A stretch of 64,000 nt of DNA from the NCBI RefSeq assembly GCF_021018805.1, contig NC_086253.1:32690083-32754082 (forward strand), in the 5' to 3' direction. Position numbers and translations under genes: made by a program. Positions 10,120 through 23,400 of this stretch are shown here, piece after piece. Numbering within the stretch: the first letter of the stretch is position 1; each line of letters opens with the position of its first letter. The notes under the pieces are model-generated. The model was given only the letters and a program-made list of their open reading frames with translations, was not told the origin of the DNA and ran no database searches. The DNA is from Prinia subflava. Taxonomy: Eukaryota > Chordata > Aves > Passeriformes > Cisticolidae.

Positions 10120-10137
10120 GTCCCTGTTCGGGCGCCA
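10120..10137 (-). other. Primer-binding site, tRNA-Lys3
   Basis: The minus strand reads TGGCGCCCGAACAGGGAC, which is complementary over 18 nt to the 3' end of vertebrate tRNA-Lys3, the primer of MMTV and the lentiviruses. It begins two bases (AA) after the LTR end CCCGATA, the standard spacing, and this supports the LTR boundary chosen. Confidence 0.93.
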
Positions 10138-10139
10138 TT

Positions 10140-10565
10140 TATCGGGATTTCTCCCGATAACCCTGAGGGTCCAGCCAGCGGAGAAATGGCTTAATAAAAT
10201 AGCGAGACGGCTTCCCAGGATATGCTTTGTAAAATAAAAGTTTTAATAACAGCAAAAATAATAAACGTTACAAAATGAAAAGAGATAAGCCGAGCACCGT
10301 GTACCAAGCACAGCTACACAGGCTAAGGCACTCCCAAAAAGCCTCGTGTACCCTTATGCAGGCCCTTTAGTACTCGATGGTCTAGGTGGGCTTTTTTGGC
10401 TCTTGGCCCAATGAGATGGACACTAGACTTTGAGGTGCACTTCCAAAGCCCTATCACTGTGTCTGTGCTGGGACCGAGCCAATTACAGCGAGCAGGCTAT
10501 AGAAAATTCTAGCTTCACTTCCTTATATGGAAACACCTGCTCGGGTACAGAAATGCACGACTACA
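10140..10565 (-). repeat. 5' LTR of the provirus (426 bp)
   Basis: Same length as the 3' LTR and identical except for C versus T at 10162 and T versus C at 10164. It drives transcription leftwards. The U5 end carries the 8-bp-arm hairpin immediately before the primer-binding site. It is followed on the right by the target-site duplicate CTACCT. Confidence 0.93.
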
Positions 10566-10571
10566 CTACCT

Positions 10572-11818
10572 CTGTTGTGTTGGCTCGTATTCCTGCACAG
10601 ATTGCATACAGGTTCTTGCACACACTTGCACTCTCAAGTGAGAATACTGACTGCACATACTCTCCTCTCCATAGCCTGGGAGTAGGCAGGTGCTTGCTTA
10701 AACCCAATACTTCCCCTGAGGTGCTTCTTTACAGTCATTTGTTGAAGTAGCAGCTTTATTTCCACAGTTCAGAGATTTCAGAGAATCTTTCATTGCTACT
10801 GTTCATGCTGATTAGTGTAGCTAATTGAAAGTCGTGTTAGTGACTTGAGATTATTTTTCATTTAAAAAAATCTTGTCCTTGGTTCATCAATCAGTTATGA
10901 CAATTTAATATTTTCAATTTTGAACTCAAAAGCACCAAAGCTTCTGTAGTAAATACTTGTAGTCTAATAGCACTTTCCTAGAAAGAAATGATTTTTTTCA
11001 TTTCTGTACTTTGTGGTGAATCTTAAACTGAGACCTAGAGAATCTGACAAAATCCTAAGAAACAAGTCACTTGTAAAACTGAGGTTTGAGCTCCTCAGCT
11101 AGAGCTATTGGTAGTATAATTAATTCCAAGGTTATATTTCCTTTTTGCTGTATTTTGTTTTAATTCAAAGGAACAGAATAATAAAAGATGCCAGATATGT
11201 ACTGAAACCTTTTATGTGCTTTAAGGTTTGCCTATTCTCTGTGGAGAACTGACAGTTGCTTGGTCTTTGGTGAATCTGCTCGCTCCCTCTGATACATAGA
11301 TCACAGGCTGGAATGAACTTTGTGCTGCTTCTCGTATGGATTCCTTAGAGAACAGCTATTTTACAGGCTGTCACTCTGCAGTGTACTTACCATAGGAACT
11401 GAGTTTATGTGCAATTTTATGTTAAGATGTTGAGTGAAACCATCTATTTATCCAATGTCTTGTATTTCAGCTCAATATAGCATTTTTCACAAACTTGTGA
11501 TGAATCCCAAATTGTGGTCTTGAGGAAAGATAGATGTATAGCACAAGCTGATGGCTGTGCTTGTAGGATCAGTGAGATAAGCAGATTAATCTCTAACCTG
11601 ACCAAGTAAATCTTCCTGAAACTGAACCTGGTGAACTTAGGTTCAGACCATGTTAGTACCAAGGCATTTTTTTCACAAGTTTGAATCATGCTGGTTTTTA
11701 GTATGCAACCTAAACATTTTTCTCTACTAACTGAGGACATGGGGCAACTGGTAGCCACAAAGAATATCAGGATTTTTGTCAAGGGTATGGTTGTGCTTAT
11801 ATTGGTGTGGGTTGACAA
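10572..11818. other. Non-coding flank right of the provirus
   Basis: No exon or repeat family is recognised. An open minus-strand frame of 124 codons spans 11444-11818, but it has no recognisable domain, ends against a CR1 tail and shows no splice or promoter context, so I treat it as chance. Confidence 0.55.
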
Positions 11819-11872
11819 TTGGACTAGATAATTTTAAAGGTTTCTTCCAAACTTGATTCAGTGATTCTGTGT
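11819..11872 (+). mobile_element. Short CR1 3'-tail fragment
   Basis: The series TTGGACTAGATAATTTTAAAG, TTTCTTCCAAACTTGATTCA and GTGATTCTGTG follows the order of the conserved CR1 terminal segment (GGACTAGATGACC... CCTTCCAACC... GATTCTATG) in sense orientation. It is very short and diverged. Confidence 0.6.
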
Positions 11873-14160
11873 GATATGTCCGAGGTCAGACTACCTTGTT
11901 TTAAGATGCCTTATTTGGCCTGCATATTTTATAAGATGGGTGAACAGCAAACTGATTCTAGAACAGTAGGACCCTGTTGAAATTTCCTACTGTTTGCTTG
12001 AATCTAGGAGATCAAGCAAGAAAAAGGAATCTGAAGTTCAAAATCAAAAGCTTTTTGATTATTCTTATTTTTAAGTTCTGCGGAAACTCAACATAGAGAA
12101 AACAAACCATTTAAACTCCCTTAGGAAAAAAACCCAAAAAACCTTCTGTCTGGTTTCTAGAATTCAGACATTCTCTTGTTTTACTCTCTGCTTTTTCTTC
12201 CTAAATTTGGTTTGGGTATCCATACCAAATCTTTTGTTGAGATGAGTGGTTTATTTCCATCGCAACAGTAGAGGAAGGGTGTTAATTATGAAAGTGCTCC
12301 AAGGGCCCAAATCCTGCACTCAGGAATCACTTACCTGGGACACCACTATTAATGTGGATTCCTGGTGAGTAGTAATGGACATTTTAACAGTTTCCAGAAG
12401 CATTTGAGCATACCATATGAGTATGAATAAAATAATATTTTTACATTTTAAACACTTATTAAGATTGTGCTCAGAAGTTAAAACACCTAATTAAGAGTTC
12501 ATCTCTGAACTGGAATATATTCCTATAATGAAGAATCCTCTACTGTGTAAATTCCTATGTTTTTTGTAATTCTAGTGGGTATCCATTAGCCTGAAAGGTG
12601 ATCTTGACTGTGATTACTCCAATGCACTGAACATCTCTTCCTGTATGTGCACCTAAAACTCGGTCAGTACAACTTCATCTGTCTTCCCTGGTGACATTTA
12701 CCTACAACTCTCTGGTTTTGTTGTCTAATTTATGTTCTGTGCATTGTCACAATTCATAAATGACTTTGTATTAATCCAAGTGAAGATTGCAGGAAAGCTC
12801 TAGCTAGAAGCATTTAATAGAAATACCACTTTGCTATTCTAAAACTACTGGGAATGCCTTCCTCTTGAACAAGGAAGTGGGCTGGGGCAGTATTGCTTGT
12901 ATTGTATCTCAAAGTATACTGCTACCTCATGTGAAATTAGTTCATTTACACTTTTTAAACTGCAAGGGTCAAAAATGCTTGTTTGAATATCAAGCTTCAC
13001 CCAAGACACATGATCACAAATTTTAAAATTATTGTTATAGTACTTCAGGTTCAGAATTAAAAAAAAAAGATAAAGGCAAGTGCTTCAACATCAGGTGACC
13101 CCTTAAGAGCTTCTTGGGTAATTTTTGATGTGGATTTTTGTTTTTTTCTTTATTCTTAGACACATCCTATTTGCTATGCTAGGAATGTTATTATAAAAAA
13201 ATAAATAAACAAAACCAAAATCTTTTAACATACTTGGGCACATCAATCAAGAAGTATTTGAAACCTGACTTGTGACACAAAAAAAAGGTAATGGCATAAC
13301 TGGTAAATGTTAGTTTCTGGATATAGTAGAAAGAGGAGAGAATAATCTTCTGAAACTGCCACTGAATTTGATTTTCAGTCAATCTTGACATAATTTCATT
13401 CTGTGAAAGAAATATATCTTTGGTTTTCTTTCTAATATAAATAAAACAGAAGTGTAAAAATGTTAGCTTTACAGAACAGTTTAACTGCTTAATGCTGTAC
13501 TGGGTGCTGTACAAAAGGAAAATCTGCCTGTGGAATATTAAAGGCAATATTACATTTATTAGATTACTTTTCTGCAATGTATGCTTGGTTTGTCAACTAA
13601 GATAAACACCTGTAAATCACAAAAGTTTGCAACAGATGTAGTAAATTTAGATTCTGTCTTGGTTTATTATCAGTTTGGTTAAACTGCTGTCTGCTGCTTT
13701 AAATATAAGGGCATGTCTTCTGCCACATCTCAAAACAGTTGCCTTGAAATACTTAACACTAAATAATGCAGTGGTGTACTCATGTTTTGGAAGTTCAGGA
13801 CTTCTTTTTGGGTGTTTAGTAGGTTCTGTTTGTTTCTTCTATTTCTGCATAGAAGATAGGTCTTGAACTTTATTATTTACTTATATCTCACTTTTTTTTT
13901 TTGCTGTCAAAAGCATATAGACCCTCTGCTTTTTGTCAGTCCTTGTCTGACCTCTCACTGGCTCAGAAAATAAGGCAATCCCCTGGGGCTGTTGCTGTTG
14001 GTGGGACACCAGTGATTCAGGGTTTTCCAGGGGAATGGGCATTCCATACAACTTGATCAGTACAGTACAAGCTAAAGTAAATTCAGTGGTTTTTCTCTCA
14101 ATGTTCCAGTTGCCTAACCTGATGAATTACAGGATTGCAACATAACTGGTGTTTAGAAAG
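11873..14160. other. Non-coding DNA; no gene seen
   Basis: AT-rich sequence with only short frames. A T-rich run lies at about 13,890-13,903. No splice-flanked open exon with a recognisable product is visible on either strand. Confidence 0.55.
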
Positions 14161-14396
14161 ACTTAGGGAGACTGTCTAGTCCAATCCACTCTGCTCAAAT
14201 CTGGATAAGCTGCAGCAAGTTGCTCAGAACAATGTCCAGAGATTTTGAGCATCTCAAAGACTGGAGATTCCACACCCTCATTGGGCAACTTCCTCCAGTG
14301 TTCAACCATGTAAAGTTTTAAAATGGAATTTCTTGTTTCAATTTGTGCTTTTTGCTTTATTGTTCTTTCACTGGATGCCACTAAGACAAGGGAAAG
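14161..14396 (-). mobile_element. CR1 3'-region fragment, antisense
   Basis: Read on the plus strand this is the reverse complement of a CR1 3' untranslated region: TCTAGTCCAATCCACTCTGC, GAGATTCCACACCCTCATTG, GGCAACTTCCTCCAGTGTTC, then GGAATTTCTTGTTTCAATTT with TGTGCTTTTTGC. It is moderately diverged and truncated at both ends. Confidence 0.8.
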
Positions 14397-16150
14397 GAAC
14401 TCTGCAACCATATACTTAGTGAGGTTAGACTTGTTATTTTTCAAAACTACGTGTGTTACATTTATGTATTTTAATGGTCACTTACAGAATAAATACTTCC
14501 AGTGCAGTGTTTTCTGTCTTGTAGGCTCAGCTGACCACTTTATATCAGTGACACAGGCTTCATCTTTATGATGCAATAGTTCAAATCTCTTAATGGTTTT
14601 GAGTTTTTATGAGAGCAAAGCCTGTACTAAAATGCAGACTAAGGTTTTCATCCACTGTCATAATGAAGATCATTACTACCTTTTCTAATGCTGACTCTAG
14701 GAGGCAGACACTTTTGCACGTCGTGAATCTTCATTCTCATGGTACGGTCCTGAATTGTGAGTTCTTTTGGGTTTTCAAGATAGAAATGCTCATGTCCAAA
14801 GAGCTATGGGTACAACATGTTTTGAGATTACATACTGTATAAAAATGACAGCCAAAATCTAAAAGCAAACAGAAAAATTGTATCACTGCAGAAAACCTCA
14901 GAGACAGACCTAGCAGATCATAAAATGGGCGTGCTGGTGTATTCATGTATTTTGTCCCTGCAATCTATCTTACTGTTTTGGGGCAAGTGAGTGCTGTCAC
15001 ATCCAGTAACTATGTAAGAAGAAGTAGGATTTAGTATGCCAAAACAACCAAGTATTCTTACTTTTTGAGAAATGCAGTCCACTGCATCTTCTGTTATTCA
15101 AACTACCTTTGCTAAATTTCTCACATTATCACTGAGGCAATTGCACATAGAAGGGCAACCGGGGTATTTCAGATACGGATGGTGTTTTCAGGATTGGAAG
15201 TAGAGATGGAGTTATTGCCATGCCACTGACTACCTGCTGGGAAACTTGGTATGCATTTGGCTTTGTCCTTGGAACTGCTTCTTTAAAAGCTGTGCTTCTA
15301 AGAATGGTTGGAAAAAGCTGCTCAGTCAGGAATGCTGATTTGCCCAGCATAGTGATATACTCCCAAGAAAAGCTTCTTTTGTGTTTAAGGGATGCAGATT
15401 AACACAGATAAGAATTTGTAGTAAGCCACCTAATACCAGTTGTCAGTTACTTGCTTAAACATTTATCACATGAAAATGCAACACAGTTAGAATAGTCAAA
15501 ATAAAACAGTGTAAAGTAGCTGCTCTGTCAAAAGCCTGGATATAATTATGGACCTTTGGATTCTACACACTTAAATTTCAGTCCTACAGAGTTACTGTAT
15601 CTTTCTGTATATGTGCTGTCTTCCCTCCATCCATTGTAACTTCACTAGGTTTAAAGGATATTTATCTAACCTCGAATATTCAAATAGCCTGGTTCTACCA
15701 AAATAAGCACTCTCTGTGTTTATATGTGTGATTGCTTGTGCATAAACAGATTTTAGTGCATTTAATATTTGTATTTCAGTGTTCTGAAATGTCCATATTC
15801 TTTTAAAAATACGTTTTGAATGGTATAATTTCATTGTACAATAGTGATTGCTGAAAGCCTTCAGGATTGCTCAATTTCCATGTGCTTCTCTCACCACTGG
15901 AAGTTTGAGGCTGGAGCTTGCTAGTGAGTGTAAATGTTTGTTAATGAGATTAACTTACAAATAGCAGCTGTGGTTTACTAGAAAATGCTTCTCAAAGCAT
16001 TGCTTCTTAAACAAAGCTCTTAAAATATCAGAATGAGTGGAGGAGGATCACAAGGATCCATCTTGAATAAGGAAACTGCCAAAAATCTTCTATGTCAGTA
16101 TTCCAGTTTATGATGCTAAGCCATAAACAAAGGACTCTTGGCTATGATTT

Positions 16151-16194
16151 ATGATAATCACTGGCTAGAGCTATGATAATCACTGGCTAGAGCT
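16151..16194. repeat. Perfect 22-bp tandem duplication
   Basis: Two head-to-tail copies of a 22-bp unit beginning ATGATAATCACTGGCTAGAG are identical. A partial earlier echo (CTATGATTT) precedes them. This looks like a recent replication-slippage duplication. Confidence 0.85.
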
Positions 16195-17382
16195 ACCTGT
16201 CGGAAATTATGCCTTCAGTAATCCAATTACATGAGTGAAGATAAGAATCCATGGTCAGGGCAGTTTCCAGCATATGAAAGGCTTTTTCAATTTTTATGGC
16301 TTTTGCCAATAAAAATTATCCATGAAAAATCGTAAGTAAACAGCTTTGAGATGGATTGTACCAGTGTGGCTGTATCTGTAATCATAATATTGGGAATCCT
16401 GTGGTAAGACCTCAAGTCAGTAGAAGATGGAGCATTCTCGTCATGGGTGGTGATGTTGTTTCTGCACTGCTTTACACTTGAAAGACAGAACTCTGGAGCA
16501 GAGTTCCTTTTTAGCAGGACTACGTGTAGTTGCACACTTGAGGGTTCTTCTAATGATGTTTTACATACATTTTTTGAGCTTAGATTCAAGACTAACTAGG
16601 TTGAAATAATCGGTGAGGGGATGAATTACCCTTATGTCTAAAGGTTTTCAAAGAGGAGAGAGTTTTTTTGCTAGTCTTTCCCAGACATATCCTATTTCCT
16701 GCAGCAGAGAGAGGTATAGTGCACACACAAAAAAATGTTATTTATTAATGTTGGTAGGTAACCTATTTGCTTAAAATCTTTGTGGCGTATTAGTTTTCTG
16801 ATTCTTAACAGCTGATGTACTACTTAAAAAAAATAGTTCAAGTTTGCAGTAATTTCATTCTTCTCTTAAGGTTTAGAGCTTCTGCTCTTAAGAGGAGCAG
16901 GGAAGTAAGAAAATTAGTTAATTGCTTTAAAGAGAATAATTAAATTCTGAGCTGAAGTTCAATATTTATTTTCATCACATTCTGAGTGTGCAAGTTCTCC
17001 CCAAAATGAAGTAATGATGCTTTATGCAGCAGGTCAGGGATGAAAAATACAAATCTAAAATCACTCACTGATTTAAAGTGATTCATTTATCTGGTTTTGT
17101 GATGTTTTGGTTTTATTTCAGTTTCATCACTGTTTTATTAATACATTTAGATTTATTTTTTCAGATCTAATATATTCATACACTATTTTTGTACAATAAA
17201 TACTTAATAAGCAGTTGTTATATAGATCAAATACTCTGCCCATTTTACAATTGTTATTGAGCTATGAGAGGGAGTGAATTCTCTTTCTGCCTCTTACATC
17301 AATTGATTCATTTGAATTCAGTAATACCTAGATCAACATCACTACTTAAAATTGTACCTCTCATTACACACAACTGGAGGAG

Positions 17383-17402
17383 AAAAAAAAAAAAAAAAAA
17401 AA
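17383..17402. repeat. 20-nt poly-A run
   Basis: Uninterrupted run of 20 A residues followed by GAGAG. No retrotransposon body or target-site duplication is recognisable beside it, so I call it a simple repeat only. Confidence 0.85.
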
Positions 17403-20400
17403 GAGAGTAAATGCATTGGCTAAGAAAAGTGAATTTGCACAGATGGGACCTGGGATGGTATTGGGCTTGAAGGATGTTTTCTCTGATCATGTGAATCTGT
17501 GTGACTGTAATTGTAGTATCAAATCTCATTGTGAAATGAGACCTAGTATTTTAGAAAAGAAGTTTACTGGTAAAACGCGGTGGAAGTCATCCAGGAAAAA
17601 AAGAAATTTACAATGTTACTTTTACAAGCACTTCAATAACTCCTACCCTTATGAAGGCTGGATATCCAATGAATGTTTTTCATTGTATCCAGATATTTTA
17701 AAATTAAAATTATAATTGTTTCAAGTGTGTATATAATGATATTTAAGAGAATTAAATTATCTATTTGGAAAAAGACAAACATCTTTCTGAGTTTATTTTA
17801 GGATTGCATCAGCTTTCAGTTATGCCACAGCTTTTTATAGCTTGGCTAGTGCTAATGATCTCATTCTCTTAACCTGATAATAAAAATAATGGAATACCTT
17901 GATTAACTTGAATGGCAGCTCATATTTGATATGGTGGCTATAATTAACCACAGTCCAACAAGTTGCCACCCTGTGCCTTGTCTTACCTTATACAGCTAAA
18001 TAACTATAGATTAAGATGACGGTCTGGTTAAAAACAAACAAAAGATTTGATCAGAGTCATACTAGGTCTGTGTATAATTTCTTTAGAAAGAAATCTGCCT
18101 TCTTTGTTTTTCAGAATGCTTAAAAATAAGTGAGACCAATCCAATACAGACAACGTGGCCAAAAATACCATCAGTATTTTCACATCTCTCTACAGACCAT
18201 ATATAGTACAGGCAGGAGAAGCTTTGCTGCTTTCAAGGATATCAGAACTCCCCTAAGAAGGAGAAGACAGCAAATTTTTCTGTAAAGGCAAATTTTAAAA
18301 TGAGTACATTGAGATGTGGATAATTCCTTTAAAACAGATAAATAGCTCTGGAGTTTTTAGATGCCCTTTCTCTTTGGCTGCCTTAACTTAGTTTGACATA
18401 GATGGGGAAATAGTAGTGTGCTCTTACCAGTTCTTCAGGTCAACTGTTTGCTCTGACATCTTGTCCCTCCTATTTCATGCCCAAACCCAGCCAAAACAAA
18501 TAGGCAAGACTTGTCAGATTGGTAAGATACCTGCTTATGTTTCTGTATTTGGTGCAAGCTTTGAAATGCTGGAAATGTAAGTGTGTGACTATAAATTTAT
18601 ACAGTTTAATATGGTGGAACCAAATTCTCATTAAAATAGACAAGACACTATGAGAAGATATTGTTATGGCTAAGCTTCTTTTTAAAATTTAGGCCTTTTA
18701 GGCCTTTCTGGATCTAAGTTTCATTTTAAGCATTAGTTCATTTCAGGATAGTGCCATTAAGAAGTGCAGACCCTTCAATAGCTTCTAGTAACTAGCAGAA
18801 TGAATCTTAACTGCATCATCAGCTGCTTAACTACAGTGTAAGTATCCTTATAATGATATGTAAATCAGCATGAAATTGTGAAATACAAATATGATGGTAC
18901 CCTTTTAAAGCATCTGAAAAACTTGCAGGAAATTGTAAAAAGAGACACTGATTACTCTTAAAGAAAGTGGAAATTTGTGAGCTCTTAATAATAAACAAGA
19001 GTTAATACAATTCTGAAGTGTCTGAAACTTGAGGCTACTAAAATTAGCGCAAGGCTTGCAGAAATTCAGAACAGGTTCTTTTGAGTTCAGCATCTCAAAC
19101 ACTGACTTCTCATCATACAGTTTTCTATACACTGAGCTAGCTACTTACAGTTAGGGCTCCTACCTACCACTTAACCAAATGTTAGTGCTAATTCTGGCAT
19201 CTCCTGTAGGTGGGAGCCCAGGCAGCAGAAGAGGCTCGGTTGTTTCTCTGTTCTCTTCTAAAGTATGCACTTAGCAAGCCAGTCTTTCAGCAGACTATAT
19301 ATAAATTAAGCTGATGAGTCTCAGAAATGTACGTATCATTCTGTTTATAGACCTTCAACGAATGCTAATTCATTGAAAAAGTGTGAAAGTGTAACTTTTC
19401 AGCTAAACAGACTAGGTGTCAGCTCATTCGTTTGGAATGTACAGTATGTGATTATGTAACTTCCTGGACTGATGACATCACTGATGACCAACCAAAAAAT
19501 ATATACTTCTGACTATTATTTCTATTTATAGCATTCTAAATATCAAAGATGAGACTAAAAATTTGGTTTAGCATTATTTTTGGTAGAATTGTAAACAAAA
19601 AAACTGCTTCAATGTTTTTGAACATGTGTGGTTCTGGCAACTAAAAATGCTACAAAGTTTTGAATCTAAGTTCTTACTGCACTGGGCTTTCAGGAGGAAA
19701 AGGTAAGAAACTAAAGAAGTAGCTATTCCCTAGAGTCTGAGTGCTTGAAAGCAGGGACATGTTTTATGTCAGCTGATGTAATGGACACATATTCCTCAGG
19801 ATGTGGCTAGTAATGAATGGATGTTTTTCATAAGTAGCTAGTGTCCTAAAATAACATCAAACTACAGCAAGGGATAAGAAAATAAATTATTCAGTTAAGT
19901 TAGCCCTTCAGAAGACTGGAATTTTACTTTAGACTTTTTCTTCCCTGGAAATTCCTTATGTTTATCACTAGATTTAATGCTACTGTAATTTAAACACTAG
20001 AGCTTTGCATTTGTTCAGACCACAGCAATAGATTTGAGTTCCTTACAAAGAAAGCATACAGTATCACTCAGATTTTATTTCCTCATTGTAGAATGCCTGT
20101 TGTAGTCCTAGAGACAAGAAACTAGCTCTGAAAATTTTCCAGTTTTCAGTGGGTGTTGGAAGGGCAGCTGGGTGCTGTGTTCCCACAAGTTTTTGGCTCT
20201 TAGCAGTATTCTCAAAGTGTATACAGCACTGCAGTGTAAATCTTCAATTTCACAAAGCAGATGCTTGTAGGTAGGCTTGGTCACTGGGGCCCTGCTAGTG
20301 GTACCAATGGCACAATTGTGTTATTGGTTGAATGTGAAAGAGAGATGGGATGGCTGTATCCACACTACATCCATTTTGTGCAGGGTCTGATGCTAACTGT

Positions 20401-23400
20401 TCCTCTTCAGGAAATAAGGAGCAAAGACCTCATGTTAGGAAATACAGTGACTTTCCTGGCCTTCCTATGAGTGCATCCAAGTGAAAAGATTTATCTCTTT
20501 CCAGCAAAGTTTATCTTGTTGATTGGTTTGAGATCTTTCTCCTGTCATTTATCTGTCCTAAGGGATAGGATATGACTAATCCATAGACAACAAACCATTT
20601 TGGTGTGGCTTTATCCAAAACAATTTGCATGCTTCAGGGTAGTCATGAAAGCTGTCTTATAATTCACTGAGGTGCAGTTGTCTAAAGTATCCCCTGGCAA
20701 AGGCAGTTATCTCTCATGTAAACCTGTTTTCAAATATTGCACAGGAGAGAAGTGCATGTTCTCTGTTTTTTGAAAATTGTCTTGCACCAGTGTGGAACAA
20801 TAGGCTGGGTTTTATTTGGAGCCTGGGAATACACATACACCCACTCAGTACTCCCTTGAAAGGTGTTAACTGTGCAGAGTTAGACTAACTGCTCAGTTCA
20901 GAGTTGTTATCAGTAATTCCACTGTAGCCCCTAATTACGACTAACAGTTTTTATCAAGAGCTATAAAAGTTCCCACAGCTACTCTTGTTGAACAGAGTTC
21001 ATGCTTATATTACTCTAGGAACACAAATCCTCATACCTTATGAAAATATCTAGATCTTCAGATTTATTTTTAATATTTTCATCGGATATGACAGTGTGAA
21101 TTCTACCACTCCACTTATTTCTGCTACTAGCTCTCATTAATAAAGCTATATAAAAGTTAAAAGCAAATATAAAAAATGAGAGAAGAATCCTGAAAATGAC
21201 GACCTGTTCCACATATTTTTTTTTCACATGGTACCTTGCAGTGACCCATGCATGTTCATCTGTTCCTTTACCAATGGTAGATACATTGGAAAATAAATGT
21301 CTGTAAGCAGTAAAAGAGTTTATTGCTTAAAATTTACCAATGTGATTTCTGAATGCTCTGCTGGGGTTTCTTGGAACTTTTAAAAAATAATTTTATTACT
21401 ATTCAAGAAATCAAATGACTAGAACTTAAGAAATTTAATGAAAAATTTAAGAGAGCAAAAAGAAAACCAAAACAAAAAGAATCCAAACCAAGCCTGTCTG
21501 ATTATTTACCCTTTAAATATTTTACAGCTTGAAATTTTTATTATAGAAGGAAAACTTAGTTAAATTAAGAACCTGAGAACCATGCACAGCTTTGGAATCT
21601 TTTTTTCCCCCCTCAAATCTCTGGCTAAATTCTAAATCTAAAAGAAGTAAGTCTTCAGCTTTCAGTCTTCAGCAAACCTCTACCTTCCTCAGGCTCTAGG
21701 AAATTGCTTTTCTCATAGTGAAATAAAAGTCACCATACTATCACTTTGAATATTCTCTATGCTGTGAATCGTGCTTTTCAGATCCTTTTAGTAACAAAGA
21801 ATTATTTTTCTTTCAATAAAAATAATCAGTTCCACCTACATTTTCTTTGGGGACTCCATGATTATTGTCAGAACAGAAACCTCAAGTGTACCTCAAGACA
21901 TACCTCAAACACTTGTTAAAAAACCTCTATTAGTAACTAGCTGTACGTAAGTTCCAGTGCAGAAAACAATTGGCTCTGAAAAATGTTTTTTATTGCAATC
22001 TACAAAACTATACTGAATGGATGAAACTGAATTTTTTTTGCATGTTGTAAGACTGACTCACCGCCACACCTTTTCTTGATACTACAAGTCTTAAAAGGAA
22101 CTGTCTGACAAGAAAGTGTGTAAACTGACTTCTGAGATTTGTCCTTATTCAAATCCCATGACTCACTCTATAGGCAATAAAATTTTCAATGTTCTTGAAT
22201 TTAATTTTCTAATATATTTGTATCCTTCACCATTCATGAATTGTGAAGTCTTATTTTTCCAGTTGTGTATTAAGTTTTTCTTAGCCAGGATATTAGGTGT
22301 TGAGGAACAGTTCAACTTTCACCACTATCTCTTTATTCTGACAGAGCCATGACCACTCTGCACCAAAAAGACTACCTGATGTTTTTTAAAAGCAGGGGAG
22401 TTTTTTACTTTTTCTGAGTTCTCATAGCTTGTTTTCCATGGTTGTAACTAGATATTTAAATTTGTAAATAAGTTCTGGATGAACTCAGACAAATAACATA
22501 AGCTTACATGTCAGCATAATGTTCTGTAAAAGCACATTAACCAGATGATCCAGTCTGGCCTGGACCAATTTAGTACATTAGGATTTAATAAGTGGGAAGA
22601 GAATAGTAAATCTGGGTAGGAAATGTGCATCCTGAGTTCTAGGCTGCTTTCTTCAAGAATGGCTCTGACTGTGGTTCTCAGTCTTTGGGGCTCCCTGGCC
22701 TAACAGTAAATGGCCTGGAACTGTAAAGCTGTGGTTCAGGTCCTAAAGTTGTGCTATAGCAAAGGTACTGTTAACTTGGTAATTATCTGTGCCTCTGCAG
22801 GGAAAAAGTGGCGGTGTGACAAGAGTACTGCCATGTGATTTGTTGCTGCCATTGGCAGAAGACTCAGCATTTGGGATTGGACCTGGCTTCCAAATTTGGA
22901 GCGAGCAGTTATAGCATGATGCCTTTCTCCTTCCCTCTTCTGGAATGCTGACAAAAGGTGGACAAAATAAATGTTTTGTGTTTTCTGTGTATAGATAAAG
23001 GACTTGTACAGGCTAGAGGTGGACAGAGAGCATGCCCTGTATTTTTCTGCTGTATCCTTGAATTTAGAGCCAGAACCTAGTAGTCTGAGGATTTGCACAG
23101 TGGAATTAGAACTAGGATTGCACCTTACAGTCAACTGAGCAAATGCAAGTTGGTTTTGTGCTCCTAACTGGCAAATGGAATTCTGTTTCATTTTGGACTG
23201 GTACACTAGAAATACCAGTCTGTCTCCTCACACATTTTCAAAACTCTGGGCTCTTGTTTCACTTAGAAGCTTGAACACTTCCTCAATTTTGATCGTAGCC
23301 AATGAAAAAAACCCAGCTTGGTACTCGTAAATGTAATGGTGTATACAGAGTTTCTCTATTTCTCTGTATTTTTATATTTAAAATACACGCCACTGGAGAA

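Larger units (their letters stand above)
6083..10571 (-). mobile_element. Young non-autonomous betaretrovirus-like provirus with LTRs and target-site duplications
   Basis: A complete provirus spans 6089-10565 (4,477 bp) on the minus strand, flanked by the direct repeat CTACCT at 6083-6088 and 10566-10571. A 6-bp duplication is usual for betaretroviruses. Two 426-bp LTRs bracket a 3,625-bp interior holding a Lys3-type primer-binding site, an AUG-free leader with a splice donor, one intact gag-like frame, and an A-rich 3' half without pol or env. The LTRs differ at two positions only (6111/10162 and 6113/10164), so insertion was recent. The MA-like Gag, the Lys3 primer site and the 6-bp duplication together point to a betaretrovirus-like (ERVK, MMTV-side) lineage. 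Without protease, integrase or polymerase it must have been mobilised in trans by a helper. Confidence 0.93.

Noticed and set aside
11444..11818. 124-codon minus-strand frame
   Set aside because: No recognisable domain, no exon signals, AT-rich surroundings; chance is more likely.
17383..17402. Poly-A tail of a processed pseudogene
   Set aside because: No coding-like or transcript-like body precedes it and no flanking duplication is visible.
19455..19490. TGATGAC/CTGA motifs suggesting a C/D box snoRNA
   Set aside because: The motifs are clustered as a short direct repeat rather than spaced as C and D boxes with a terminal stem.
22754..23206. 150-codon minus-strand frame, the longest outside the provirus, CpG island and repeats
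   Set aside because: No recognisable domain or signal, no promoter or splice context, and its composition resembles the flanking DNA.
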